From NCBI RefSeq assembly GCF_019455385.1, contig NZ_JACOFR010000005.1, positions 186,001-250,000 on the forward strand: a stretch of DNA of 64,000 nt, written 5' to 3'. This document shows positions 18,324 through 26,416 of the stretch, piece by piece (position 1 is the stretch's first letter; every line of letters starts with the position of its first letter). The stretch comes from Bradyrhizobium sp. BR 10289. Its GTDB lineage: Bacteria > Pseudomonadota > Alphaproteobacteria > Rhizobiales > Xanthobacteraceae. The notes under the pieces are model-generated. The model was not told the DNA's origin, searched no databases, and saw only the letters and a list, made by a program, of their open reading frames with translations. The position numbers and the translations under genes are program-made.

Positions 18324-18959
18324 CTAGGCGGCCGCGGAGATTACTGGCGTCCAAAGGACCGGTCCCGAGAGACAGCCGGCCTTGCGAAGGCTGGCCAGAC
18401 TATCGCGAGAAATCTCGAGGTAACCCGCCACGGCTAGAGTGTTGCCAATTGTGGAAGGATTGCCGATGCGTCGCAGGGGCCAGCCAGCTCGTCGGAGGAT
18501 TCTCTCCATTCGCACGTCGGTGACGGTAACGATATCAGTGAGCTGCCGTGAAAGCCCGAACTCGATCATTCCCGAAAATAGCTCGTAGGCAGCACGAGTG
18601 ATGCCGTGCCCCCCTCTTTTGGGGGCGTCCCCAGCAACATCGATTGCGAATCTGCTACTTTCCCAAACGAATGGCGTTGACGGCGCGGATCGGCCTTCAA
18701 GGAGCGCTGGAAAGGTGTCGCGAAGCATGGTCGGGCCTAGAGTTGGGAGCAGGCGAACGGAACCTTGCACTTGGCCGTTTTCATCCACCTGGATTAGATA
18801 GTCAGGATGCAGCGCATCGAATTCGTCGATCTCCATGTCGCCGCTGGTCTGGACTTCCCACGCCATGCGCAGCTTGAAGACGCGATGCCGCAGCCGATGC
18901 ATCTCAACGAGGGTGTCGGAAAGCTCTCCATACGAAGGTGGTGTGATCAACTGAATCAT
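18324..18959 (-). CDS. Acyl-homoserine-lactone synthase (LuxI/TraI family)
   Basis: Makes an N-acyl-homoserine lactone from S-adenosylmethionine and an acyl donor. The 211-residue protein has the family invariants: R and F in RLRHRVFKLRMAW, the acidic EFDALHPDYL, GSVRLLPT, and the E-x-x-R pair in WESSRFAID. The ATG at 18959 is favoured over 18980 because GGAGGGATT directly precedes it. It is transcribed downstream of the LuxR-type gene with an 84-base gap. Position beside a trb operon suggests density-dependent control of conjugation, as TraI/TraR give in Agrobacterium Ti plasmids and Mesorhizobium symbiosis islands. Confidence 0.95.
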   Translation of the reverse strand: MIQLITPPSYGELSDTLVEMHRLRHRVFKLRMAWEVQTSGDMEIDEFDALHPDYLIQVDENGQVQGSVRLLPTLGPTMLRDTFPALLEGRSAPSTPFVWESSRFAIDVAGDAPKRGGHGITRAAYELFSGMIEFGLSRQLTDIVTVTDVRMERILRRAGWPLRRIGNPSTIGNTLAVAGYLEISRDSLASLRKAGCLSGPVLWTPVISAAA

Positions 18960-19043
18960 AATCCCTCCAAAAGTGTTCACTCCCTCTTTTGAAGCGCGAT
19001 TATCGACTCAAATCATCACCTGTAGTTGTAGGGGAAGGTCACC

Positions 19044-19772
19044 CTAATTTTGCTTTTTTCTATTTGCAGCCGCCAAGTGCGTCACCGCCTGCGCGATCGT
19101 GCGAACGCCGAGCTTTTCCTTCGCATTCTCCAGGTAATAGGCAACAGTGTTGCGCGAGATACCGAGAATGCGGCCGATTTCCCAAGAGCTCTTACCTTGA
19201 GCCGCCCACTCTAAACATTCCACTTCGCGGCGCGACAGTCGAATTCCGTCGATAGCATGTTCGTTCCCGAGTTTGCGCCGGACGTGAGCATGAAAATACA
19301 TTGCCATGAGTTGAAGAACGCGGGCGTAGGAATCAATGCACTTCTCGAACTGTGGCCGGCGCTCGTCCGTGGCAAAGGTCAATGCAGAGATTGGGCCATG
19401 CCCATCGTGAATGGGCACCGTGAAGCCAAACCGGATTCCGAATTGCGCGGCTTCGTCGAATAGTTGCCGCTGCGCCTTCGAACTGGTTTGGCATCGAAAA
19501 TCGATTCCCCATCGAAAGGGCTCCGGGTTCTGAAGCGCTTCTCCAATGACGGGATCGATGACTTGATATTTCTTATTTAGATAATGGGCCGTCCACCGCG
19601 ATGGATAGGTGGAAATGAGTAGCGGCTTCCTGTTTTCTTCTCTCTTGAGAGCGAGATAAGCGAAACATGATAGGTCCAAAGCGGATGCTGTTTTCGCCAG
19701 CGCGTTGGAGAGGCCTTCGGCATCTTCAGCGCCGAATATTGCATCAATGAATTCTTGGAAAACCCGGTGCAT
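19044..19772 (-). CDS. LuxR/TraR-type quorum-sensing regulator
   Basis: Autoinducer-responsive activator paired with the adjacent LuxI. The 242-residue protein keeps the ligand-pocket set of the family with exact spacing (W-x3-Y in SRWTAHYLNKKY, D thirteen residues after the first W, second W in FRWGID) and a C-terminal LuxR helix-turn-helix (LSRREVECLEWAAQGKSSWE, then GISRNTVAYYLENA). The ATG at 19772 is chosen over an upstream start at 19979 because GGGGGAAA precedes it and the length then fits TraR. No obvious lux or tra box was found nearby. Confidence 0.94.
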   Translation of the reverse strand: MHRVFQEFIDAIFGAEDAEGLSNALAKTASALDLSCFAYLALKREENRKPLLISTYPSRWTAHYLNKKYQVIDPVIGEALQNPEPFRWGIDFRCQTSSKAQRQLFDEAAQFGIRFGFTVPIHDGHGPISALTFATDERRPQFEKCIDSYARVLQLMAMYFHAHVRRKLGNEHAIDGIRLSRREVECLEWAAQGKSSWEIGRILGISRNTVAYYLENAKEKLGVRTIAQAVTHLAAANRKKQN

Positions 19773-20051
19773 ATGCTTTCCCCCAGACCAGTATGCGCGG
19801 TAGCCTTGTGGGCGGCCTACCGCGGCGCCGTCGCGTGCTGAGCTTGAAGATCCCCCTTGCCCGTCGGAAAGCTTTGCTAAGGTCAAGCACCATCCGCCTC
19901 CGCAGCTAGGACCGAAGGACTTAATCAAAACCTGGCTCGCACGGCGCCAAGCACATCTCGATCTCTCATGTACGCCCATGCCGTTCGCGAGATTTTACGG
20001 CCGCGAGGACCGTCTGGTTGATAGGGTTTGCGCCGGCAGGGCAGGTGTCGG
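19773..20051. other. Spacer between the quorum-sensing pair and the TetR gene
   Basis: No gene, strong hairpin or repeat was recognised. It marks the change from transfer genes to catabolic cargo and should hold the promoter of the LuxR-type gene. Confidence 0.5.
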
Positions 20052-20651
20052 TCAGGGGTCGCCGCGGCCGAGCAGCGCGTGCAGCGCGGCCTGCCGCATG
20101 ATGGAGGAGATCGACTCCTCGTCCAGGCCCTTCTTGAGCGTCGCAGCCGTGTTGAGCATGGAGAACACGGCCTGAGTCAGCAGTCGTGCCTCGGGTTCGG
20201 ACAGGTCGGGCCGCAGCGGGATCAGGACGGAGACCCACTCCTCTGCGTACAGCGCCATTTCGCGCCGAATCCGTCTGCGGTCGTGTTCGGGAAGGGCGTG
20301 CTCGTTCTTTGTAAAGATCAGCGTGCTCGGCGGTCCTTTCAAAATCAAGCGGATGTGAGACTCGACCATCGCCATGATGGCTGCCTTGGGTTCGGTCGTC
20401 GTCTCCGCAATTCGTTTTGCGAACTCGTGCACGATCTGCGTCGGTTCCTCCAAAACCGCAATCAGGAGTGCCTGCTTGTTCTGGAAGTGGCGATAAAGTC
20501 CGGGGCCCGTGATGCCGGCGCGCGCAGCGATCATCTCAATGGTGACCGCGTCGTACGAGTGCTGCAGGAAGAGCTCAGCGGCGACCGCGATCAATTCCCT
20601 GCGCCGGCCGCTGCTGTATGGCCGTTTAATCGGTAGTGGCTGGATGTTCAT
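20052..20651 (-). CDS. TetR/AcrR-family regulator of the LLM/acyl-CoA cluster
   Basis: A 199-residue repressor-type protein with an N-terminal TetR helix-turn-helix (ELIAVAAELFLQHSYDAVTI, then ARAGITGPGLYRHFQNKQAL) and a ligand domain of the size seen in fatty-acid and steroid regulators. The ATG at 20651 is used; a TTG at 20687 is possible, and neither has a strong ribosome binding site. It is divergent from the monooxygenase gene, and two copies of the palindrome ATGTAAAT-N4-ATTAACAT lie in the gap, one near each gene, which suggests autoregulation and control of the downstream operon, perhaps with an acyl-CoA as inducer. Confidence 0.88.
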   Translation of the reverse strand: MNIQPLPIKRPYSSGRRRELIAVAAELFLQHSYDAVTIEMIAARAGITGPGLYRHFQNKQALLIAVLEEPTQIVHEFAKRIAETTTEPKAAIMAMVESHIRLILKGPPSTLIFTKNEHALPEHDRRRIRREMALYAEEWVSVLIPLRPDLSEPEARLLTQAVFSMLNTAATLKKGLDEESISSIMRQAALHALLGRGDP

Positions 20652-20762
20652 CGGGACGAACCGTACCCCGCGGCGTGCGCAAGGCAACCCGCTATCCCTC
20701 GCCTAAGGGTGAGCCGTCCGGGCCTCAGCGAACGATTCATGTAACGGTTTCTTTCCACCATG

Positions 20763-20782
20763 ATGTAAATCATAATTAACAT
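20763..20782. promoter_or_regulatory. Putative TetR operator, copy 1
   Basis: ATGTAAAT and ATTAACAT form an imperfect inverted repeat around a 4-base spacer, 112 bases upstream of the TetR start. The half sites are identical to those of the copy at 20940-20959. Confidence 0.65.
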
Positions 20783-20939
20783 TTCGCGCCCTCGTCGGAT
20801 CGCGAGCCCGACGTCCTAGCATCTTTTAAGACGCAAGTGTTCTCCCCACCAGCAGTATTTTCGACCGGCATACCCCGCAACGATCGCCTCCTGGGGTCGG
20901 CTGGCTAATGGCCGTTGACAAAGCCAGGAAGGAGGTTCA

Positions 20940-20959
20940 ATGTAAATCCAGATTAACAT
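20940..20959. promoter_or_regulatory. Putative TetR operator, copy 2
   Basis: Second ATGTAAAT-N4-ATTAACAT site, 24 bases before the monooxygenase ATG, so binding would block transcription or early elongation. Its spacer (CCAG) differs from copy 1 (CATA), as expected when only the arms are under selection. Confidence 0.65.
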
Positions 20960-20983
20960 TGGAAGTTGCGGGAGGCGGTGTGC

Positions 20984-22198
20984 ATGCGGTTTATTTTTTT
21001 CAGCGAGGGAGAGACCCAGCCGGGACATACTCACGCGCATCGCTACCGCGAGCTCATCGACGAGGTGATTCTTGCAGAAAAAGTCGGCTTCGATGCGTTC
21101 GGGTGCTCCGAGCAACATTTCGCGATCGGCACGGCCTCGACCTCTGCTCCCGAGGTGATCTACCCGTACATGATGGCGCTAACCAGCAGGATCCAGTTCA
21201 TCCACCTGATCACGCCGTTGCCCAAGAAGATCAACCACGCGCTGCGCGTCGCGGAACGGCTGGCGACCGAGGACATCCTGTCGAACGGCCGCGTCGGGCT
21301 CGCAGTCGGCCGCGGCAACACCACCCTCGCGCTGCGCGCCTTCGAGGTCGACCCCGAGGAAACCAAGGCGCAGCAGATGGAGGGCATCGAGGTCATCCGT
21401 CGGGCCCTATCAAATGACATCTTCTCTTTCGTCGGCGAGCATTACAAGATTCCACCGCGCAGCCTGACGCCCAAGCACGTGACGCTGCCCTATCCGCCAA
21501 TCATGATGGCGACCTCGAGCCCGCAATCGATCACCGCCGCCGCGCACATGGGCATCGGCGCCATGATGGGCGGCGGCTATGGCGGGTTCGCCTCCGTGCA
21601 GAGGTCGGCCGAGCTCTATGACAAGGAGCTGGCGAGCGCCGAGCACGTATACCCCGTGCAGGCGCAGAAGGTGGCGGTGATATCCGGCGGAATGCATTGC
21701 GCCGATACAAACGAGGAGGCGGAGAGGTGGGCGGCCACGCTGGCCCATAGCGTCGCCTTGTCCATCGACGCCTATGAGCGGCTGTCGAAGCTGTCCGCTG
21801 ACTACGGATCGCTCGGCAAGATCAAGAACGTCGACTTCAAGAACGAGCGCTATTTGTTCGACGAGTCTGGCAGTTTCATCGTCGGCGACGTTGAGACCTG
21901 CGCCAAGCAGGTCCAGCGGTTCGTCGACATGGGCATCGACGCGCTCGCGCTGCGCATCGACGGCATGCCGCACAAAGAATTGATGAAGTCGATCGAGCTG
22001 TTCGGGAAGTACGTCATCCCGAGGTTCAAAAACCCCCGGTCGGTTGTACGCACGTCTGACGCGATCCTTGCCGACATCCGCGCCGCCCGCCTCGCCCACT
22101 ATGCCGAGCGAGAGGCCTTCGAGAACGCCAAGGCGGCCGCCGCTACGGCCACCAACACGGTCGATGGCGTCGTTCGTAATCCTGCGGCTTCGACCTGA
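20984..22198 (+). CDS. LLM-class flavin-dependent oxidoreductase (luciferase-like monooxygenase)
   Basis: A 404-residue TIM-barrel monooxygenase of the bacterial luciferase superfamily, expected to use reduced flavin and oxygen. It starts MRFIFFSEGETQPGHTHAHR and has the typical SEQHF segment near residue 45, RVGLAVGRGN near residue 105, and MMATSSPQS before the variable substrate region. The ATG at 20984 is set by GGAGG 8 bases upstream. A flavin reductase at the end of the same gene group (25813) could supply the reduced flavin. Neighbouring CoA-ligase and hydratase genes suggest it oxidises an acid or its CoA ester; the substrate is unknown. Confidence 0.88.
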   Translation: MRFIFFSEGETQPGHTHAHRYRELIDEVILAEKVGFDAFGCSEQHFAIGTASTSAPEVIYPYMMALTSRIQFIHLITPLPKKINHALRVAERLATEDILSNGRVGLAVGRGNTTLALRAFEVDPEETKAQQMEGIEVIRRALSNDIFSFVGEHYKIPPRSLTPKHVTLPYPPIMMATSSPQSITAAAHMGIGAMMGGGYGGFASVQRSAELYDKELASAEHVYPVQAQKVAVISGGMHCADTNEEAERWAATLAHSVALSIDAYERLSKLSADYGSLGKIKNVDFKNERYLFDESGSFIVGDVETCAKQVQRFVDMGIDALALRIDGMPHKELMKSIELFGKYVIPRFKNPRSVVRTSDAILADIRAARLAHYAEREAFENAKAAAATATNTVDGVVRNPAAST

Positions 22199-22249
22199 CG
22201 CGATGGCGGCTCCGCCACCCGCCTGACGATCACCTGCGAGGGACATCTG

Positions 22250-23071
22250 ATGACGGCTTCATCCACGCGGCACGACAGCGGGGCCGCTTCCGGTCTGAGG
22301 ACCGTCGACCACGACGGTGTCATGGTCGCAACGCTCGACAGGCCGCCGGCCAACGCCTTGAATCGTCCGCTGCTACTCGCGATGACGGCGCTGTTCCGAG
22401 ATCGTGGCGAGAGCGAACCGCCACCGGTGGTGATCACTGGCGCCGGGGAACGGTTCTTCTGCGTCGGCGGCGACATCAAGGAGGCGGACGGGCCCGCCGC
22501 CGACCCGATTGCAGACCGGATGCGAGGGTTCCACAACCTGCTCGTTGCAATGGAGCGATACCCTGCTCCGGTGATCGCCGCCGTCAACGGCGACTGCGTC
22601 GGTGGCGGCGTAGAGTACGCGCTCTTCGCAGATGCGGTGCTCGCGGCGCCTCATGCCCGGTTCGGATTTCCGGAGATCAGGCATGGCCTTTTGCCTGCGG
22701 ATAAGGGCATCCAGCGTCTCGTCCGGCTGATCGGGACGCGGGCCGCGCGTGACCTGCTGCTGAGCGGTGAGCTCATCGGTGCTGATCAGGCGGCGCGATT
22801 GGGTCTCGTCGACGCCATCGTCCAGCCGGACCGATTGGAGGCGGAGGCGCTCGACCGGGCCCGCGAGGCCGGTCGACGACCGCCTGTCCTCTATGCGGCG
22901 CTCAAGCATGCCGTCAACGACTACGACGACATCGAGGACCAACAGCGGGCCGAAATGACGCTCGCCAAGGCTGCTTCCTGGTTCACTGATCCCGTGGCCC
23001 GGAGCCTCCGTGAAGGATGGAGGCAGGGCCGGACGTTGTCGCGGCCCTCCGACGGAAGGCGTCAGCACTGA
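22250..23071 (+). CDS. Enoyl-CoA hydratase/isomerase family protein
   Basis: A 273-residue crotonase-fold protein. The oxyanion-hole motifs are present: GERFFCVGGDIKEA near residues 66-80 and AVNGDCVGGGVEYALFAD near residue 112. The residue pair usual for hydratase catalysis is not fully clear (FPEIRHGLLPADKG), so isomerase, hydrolase or ring-cleaving activity is possible. It begins 51 bases after the monooxygenase stop with GAGGG upstream, and is probably part of the same transcript. Confidence 0.88.
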   Translation: MTASSTRHDSGAASGLRTVDHDGVMVATLDRPPANALNRPLLLAMTALFRDRGESEPPPVVITGAGERFFCVGGDIKEADGPAADPIADRMRGFHNLLVAMERYPAPVIAAVNGDCVGGGVEYALFADAVLAAPHARFGFPEIRHGLLPADKGIQRLVRLIGTRAARDLLLSGELIGADQAARLGLVDAIVQPDRLEAEALDRAREAGRRPPVLYAALKHAVNDYDDIEDQQRAEMTLAKAASWFTDPVARSLREGWRQGRTLSRPSDGRRQH

Positions 23072-23115
23072 ACACCACACGCAGGCCCAATAGGCCTGCT
23101 TCACGAACCGGAGCG

Positions 23116-25017
23116 ATGACCATGGTTACAAATCCCGCCCCCGCAGCCACTGCCCGCACACAACGGGTGCCAGTGCTGAGCGACGTCATCGACAGCGGCG
23201 TCGCCAACTTCGAGGCCGTCGAGCGAACCTTCGCCCAGATGGTGCAGGACCGAGCCGAGGTCGAACCCGAGGAGGTCGCGTTCTGTCAATGGGACGGTAC
23301 GCACGCGATCCCGACCACGTGGGCGCAGTACGCCTCCGCCGTGCGCGAGGTCGCGCTCGGCCTGGTGGCCCTCGGCGTCGGGCGCGGAGACAGGGTCGCT
23401 ATTATGGCGCCGGGCCGGGGTGAGTGGGTCATAACCGCGCTTGGCATCCTCTCGGCTGGGGCGATCCCGGTTGGCGTCTACCCCACGAGCGCTGCCGCGG
23501 AGGTAAGGCAGCTCGTCGGGCACAGCGAAGCCGTCGCCATGGTCGTCGGGGACGACGCGGACGTCGCAAAGGTCGCTGCGGTCGCTCCAGAGCTTCCCGC
23601 GCTGCGGGCCGTGATCAGCTTCGACAGCACTCCGTCGGGGCTGCCCGAGACGGTCGTCAGCAAGACTTGGGCCGACCTGCGCGAGGCTGGCCGAGCCCTC
23701 GACGACACCAATCCGGCTCTGTTCAACTTCCTCCTCGATGGAGGGAGCATCGATCAAACGGCCGCCCTGTTCTACACCTCCGGCTCCACCGGAGCTCCCA
23801 AAGGGGTCATCCACACCCACCGCACCCTACAATACTCGATACTCGGCTCCGCCGTTCTCAATCCCGAGCTGACCAGGACCCGCCGAGACTCGGTCAGCTT
23901 TCTGGGCCTATCACACGTCTCTCCGGCCTTGTCCGGCGTCTTCGCGCCGATCATGACCCGGGCGGTGGTGACATTCTGCCGCCTGGACCAGAGCTCCGAG
24001 GCGCTCCGCGGCGTACGTCCTACCGGGATCGTTTGGCCGCCACGGCTCCATGAGAAGCTGCTCAGCGGGGCATTGGCCGCGATTAAGGAGTCGCCGGCAT
24101 CGTTCCAGAAGTCCTACGAGGACGCGATGGAGGTGGCCCGAGAGGTCGCGGCCGCGCGCCGGCGCGGCGACACCGTGTCTGCCGAGCTGCAAGCACAGTA
24201 CGACCAAGCCCTCGAGCAGGTGTTTCTGCCCCTGCGCGCGAAGTTGGGCATGGATCGGGTCAACGTTGCTTGGACAGCGTCGGGAGCGATGACCCCCGAG
24301 GTGCATGCCCTTTGGCAGATGTGGGGCCTGGATTTGCGCGAGCTCTACGGCACTACCGAGACCTGCGGCTGGGTCCTCGCCCAGTGGGACCGCTCCTTCC
24401 CGCCCCCTGGGACCGTGGGCAAGGCGATGCCCCACCCGCGATTCGCGATCAAGACCAATAGCAAGGGCGAGCTGCTGGTGAAGGGGCCCCTGCTATTTCG
24501 CGGCTACTGGAACAACCCGGAGGCGACCGCGGAAGTGATGGACGGCGAGTGGTACCGCACCGGCGACCTCGTCGAGATCGACGCCTCCGGCGAGGTCAAG
24601 CTCATCGGTCGGGCCAAGGACATCATCGTCACCAGCGGCGGCAAGACCATCAGCCCGCAGCCCATTGAGGTGCGCCTCAAGGCCAGTCCCCTCATCGAGG
24701 AGGCCATGGTCGTCGGCGACGGCCGCAAGTACCTCACCGTCCTCGTCTGGCCCACTGAAAAGGGCGGCAGGCTCGACAGGCATGCGCTGCAGGAGGGTCT
24801 GCGAGCCTGGATCGAGGACCTCAACACCGGGCTCGCGCGCCCCCTTCAGCTCAAGGACTTCCGTATCGCGCCACGTGCGCTCGCCGCGAGTGAGCTCACT
24901 TCCAAGGGCACGATCCGTCGGGCTGCGGTGCTCACCTCGTTCAGCGCACTCGTGGATGAGATGTACAGCGCCGCGGAGCACAACGAGTTCGCTGGCCAGG
25001 CACGGCTCCGGGGGTGA
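23116..25017 (+). CDS. Long-chain-type acyl-CoA synthetase (AMP-forming)
   Basis: Activates a carboxylic acid to its CoA thioester through an acyl-adenylate. The 633-residue protein has the P-loop YTSGSTGAPKG near residue 220, the YGTTE motif near residue 413, WYRTGDL near residue 477 and the C-terminal GRAKDIIVTSGGKTISP with an invariant-type lysine region near SKGTIRR. The sequence is closest in plan to bacterial FadD15-type ligases that handle fatty or sterol side chains. The ATG at 23116 follows GGAG; a second ATG at 23122 is also possible. Central in the cluster, it implies that the substrate is a carboxylic acid. Confidence 0.9.
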   Translation: MTMVTNPAPAATARTQRVPVLSDVIDSGVANFEAVERTFAQMVQDRAEVEPEEVAFCQWDGTHAIPTTWAQYASAVREVALGLVALGVGRGDRVAIMAPGRGEWVITALGILSAGAIPVGVYPTSAAAEVRQLVGHSEAVAMVVGDDADVAKVAAVAPELPALRAVISFDSTPSGLPETVVSKTWADLREAGRALDDTNPALFNFLLDGGSIDQTAALFYTSGSTGAPKGVIHTHRTLQYSILGSAVLNPELTRTRRDSVSFLGLSHVSPALSGVFAPIMTRAVVTFCRLDQSSEALRGVRPTGIVWPPRLHEKLLSGALAAIKESPASFQKSYEDAMEVAREVAAARRRGDTVSAELQAQYDQALEQVFLPLRAKLGMDRVNVAWTASGAMTPEVHALWQMWGLDLRELYGTTETCGWVLAQWDRSFPPPGTVGKAMPHPRFAIKTNSKGELLVKGPLLFRGYWNNPEATAEVMDGEWYRTGDLVEIDASGEVKLIGRAKDIIVTSGGKTISPQPIEVRLKASPLIEEAMVVGDGRKYLTVLVWPTEKGGRLDRHALQEGLRAWIEDLNTGLARPLQLKDFRIAPRALAASELTSKGTIRRAAVLTSFSALVDEMYSAAEHNEFAGQARLRG

Positions 25018-25030
25018 GGAGAAACGTGAG

Positions 25031-25807
25031 ATGAAGCATTCCGAGAGGCCGCGGGAAGTGCGGATCGATCACTTGACCAGCGCTGAGATTGCAGAGGCGA
25101 TCGCTGGCGGCGCCCGCACGGCGATCCTTCCGCTGGGCGCGATAGAGCAGCACGGACCTCATCTCCCGCTGTCAGTGGACAGCGATCACGCCGACGCGCT
25201 TGCGCTACGCATCGCCGAGCGGCTTGGCGCTGCACTGGTCCTACCCACGGTTAGGGTCGGGTACTCGCCCCACCATCTTGGCTTCTCCGGCACCCTCTCG
25301 GTGCGTGCCTCCACCTTGGAGGCGATCTGTATGGATTACTGCAGCAGCGTGGCTGCGCACGGGTTCACCCGCGTCGTTCTTTTCTCCGGCCATATCGGCA
25401 ATTATCCGATCATGCGCGACTTCGAGCCGCGGCTGGCTGCAGCGCTCGCCCCGGCACTTCAGGTCATCGTCTACAGAGACAGTGCCGCGGTTCTGGACGC
25501 GTGGCGGAAGTCCGCGCAGTCGGTCGCTGGTCTGGGAAGCCACGTCGGTGGTCACGCAGACGTGGCGGAGACCTCGGTGATGCTGGTCCTGCACCCAGAG
25601 CGCGTTCGGTCAGACCAGGCGGCGGTGGGATACCTGGGCACGGTCGACGAGGAATTCCTGCATCGCGCGTTCGTGGACGGCATCGACGCGGTCTCGCCCA
25701 ACGGTGTCCTCGGCGATCCCACCGGCAGTTCGAAGGCGATCGGCAACGCCGCGTTGGACGCCGTGACCGACCTCATCGTCGAGTACGCTACCGCCCAGGG
25801 AGCGTGA
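25031..25807 (+). CDS. Creatininase-family amidohydrolase
   Basis: A 258-residue metal-dependent hydrolase fold. Metal-ligand motifs typical of the family are visible: GAIEQHGPHLPLSVDSDHAD near residues 38-57, FSGHIGNYP near residue 121 (GHxGN) and HADVAETSVM near residue 176. The family cleaves cyclic amides or guanidines such as creatinine, and also includes MftE and enzymes of riboflavin and F420 pathways, so the reaction cannot be named. The ATG at 25031 is set by GAGGAG upstream. The stop overlaps an alternative GTG start of the flavin reductase. Confidence 0.88.
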   Translation: MKHSERPREVRIDHLTSAEIAEAIAGGARTAILPLGAIEQHGPHLPLSVDSDHADALALRIAERLGAALVLPTVRVGYSPHHLGFSGTLSVRASTLEAICMDYCSSVAAHGFTRVVLFSGHIGNYPIMRDFEPRLAAALAPALQVIVYRDSAAVLDAWRKSAQSVAGLGSHVGGHADVAETSVMLVLHPERVRSDQAAVGYLGTVDEEFLHRAFVDGIDAVSPNGVLGDPTGSSKAIGNAALDAVTDLIVEYATAQGA

Positions 25808-25812
25808 GCCTC

Positions 25813-26301
25813 ATGCCCTCCACGAGCGATCAGATGGATAGAAGGGTGCTGCGTGATGCTTTCGGCGCGTTCCCGACGGGCGTGGTGGCTGTGGCGGCGC
25901 AAGTCGACGGAAGGCTGATCGGTCTCGCAGCCTCCTCGTTCACCTCGGTTTCTCTCCAACCCCCCTTGGTATCCTTCTGTGTTGCAAAAGGCTCGACCAC
26001 CTGGCCCGAGCTGCGCAGAGCCGAGCACCTCGGTGTCACCGTGCTCGCGGAAGATCATGGTGCATTGTGCCGTCAGCTCGCCGGCCCGGCTCAGGAGCGG
26101 TTCAGCGGCGCTGCCATCGAGATCACCGACACCGGTGCCGTGATGCTCACAGAAGGCATCGCCCAGTATGACTGCACGATTCGCGAGGAGTTGGAGGCTG
26201 GCGATCACCTGATCGTGCTGCTCCAGCTCCATGCCGTCGTCGTCCACAACGGCGGGCAGCCGCTCATCTTCCACCGCAGCGACTTCGGAAGGCTCGCGTA
26301 G
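25813..26301 (+). CDS. Flavin reductase family protein
   Basis: A 162-residue FMN-binding split-barrel protein of the HpaC/DIM6 type, which gives reduced flavin to two-component monooxygenases. The conserved opening is LRDAFGAFPTGVVAVAA, followed by GLAASSFTSVSLQPPLVSFC and the C-terminal HRSDFGRL. The ATG at 25813 is used; a GTG at 25804 overlapping the creatininase stop (GTGA) is equally possible. It is the likely partner of the monooxygenase at 20984 because both lie in one co-directional group. Confidence 0.88.
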   Translation: MPSTSDQMDRRVLRDAFGAFPTGVVAVAAQVDGRLIGLAASSFTSVSLQPPLVSFCVAKGSTTWPELRRAEHLGVTVLAEDHGALCRQLAGPAQERFSGAAIEITDTGAVMLTEGIAQYDCTIREELEAGDHLIVLLQLHAVVVHNGGQPLIFHRSDFGRLA

Positions 26302-26416
26302 CTTACGGAGTCAGAGCACATATGGCGGCTTCGATGCCGCCGATCTCTAGCGCCACCCAAATTCGAGTTACGCGGCCGCAGAAGTAAATCGACCAGGAAA
26401 CAAAAGGAAAAGATCA

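Larger units (their letters stand above)
1851..19772. mobile_element. Conjugation module of an integrative conjugative element or plasmid
   Basis: Relaxase, coupling protein, ribbon-helix-helix protein, the full trbB-C-D-E-J-K-L-F-G-I set, DUF2274, LysR and a LuxR/LuxI pair follow the order known from rhizobial elements. All genes look intact. No integrase, oriT or attachment site is visible in the window, so whether the carrier is chromosomal or a plasmid is open. Confidence 0.85.

Noticed and set aside
18985..19035. Possible lux box (CACCTGTAG ... TAGGGG) before the AHL synthase gene
   Set aside because: The two halves do not form an inverted repeat of the needed length or symmetry.
21410..22246. 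Open frame antisense to the LLM monooxygenase gene
   Set aside because: Explained by GC-rich third codon positions of the sense gene.
25031..25807. Assignment of the creatininase-family protein as MftE (mycofactocin maturation)
   Set aside because: No mftA, mftB, mftC or other mycofactocin genes are present in the window.
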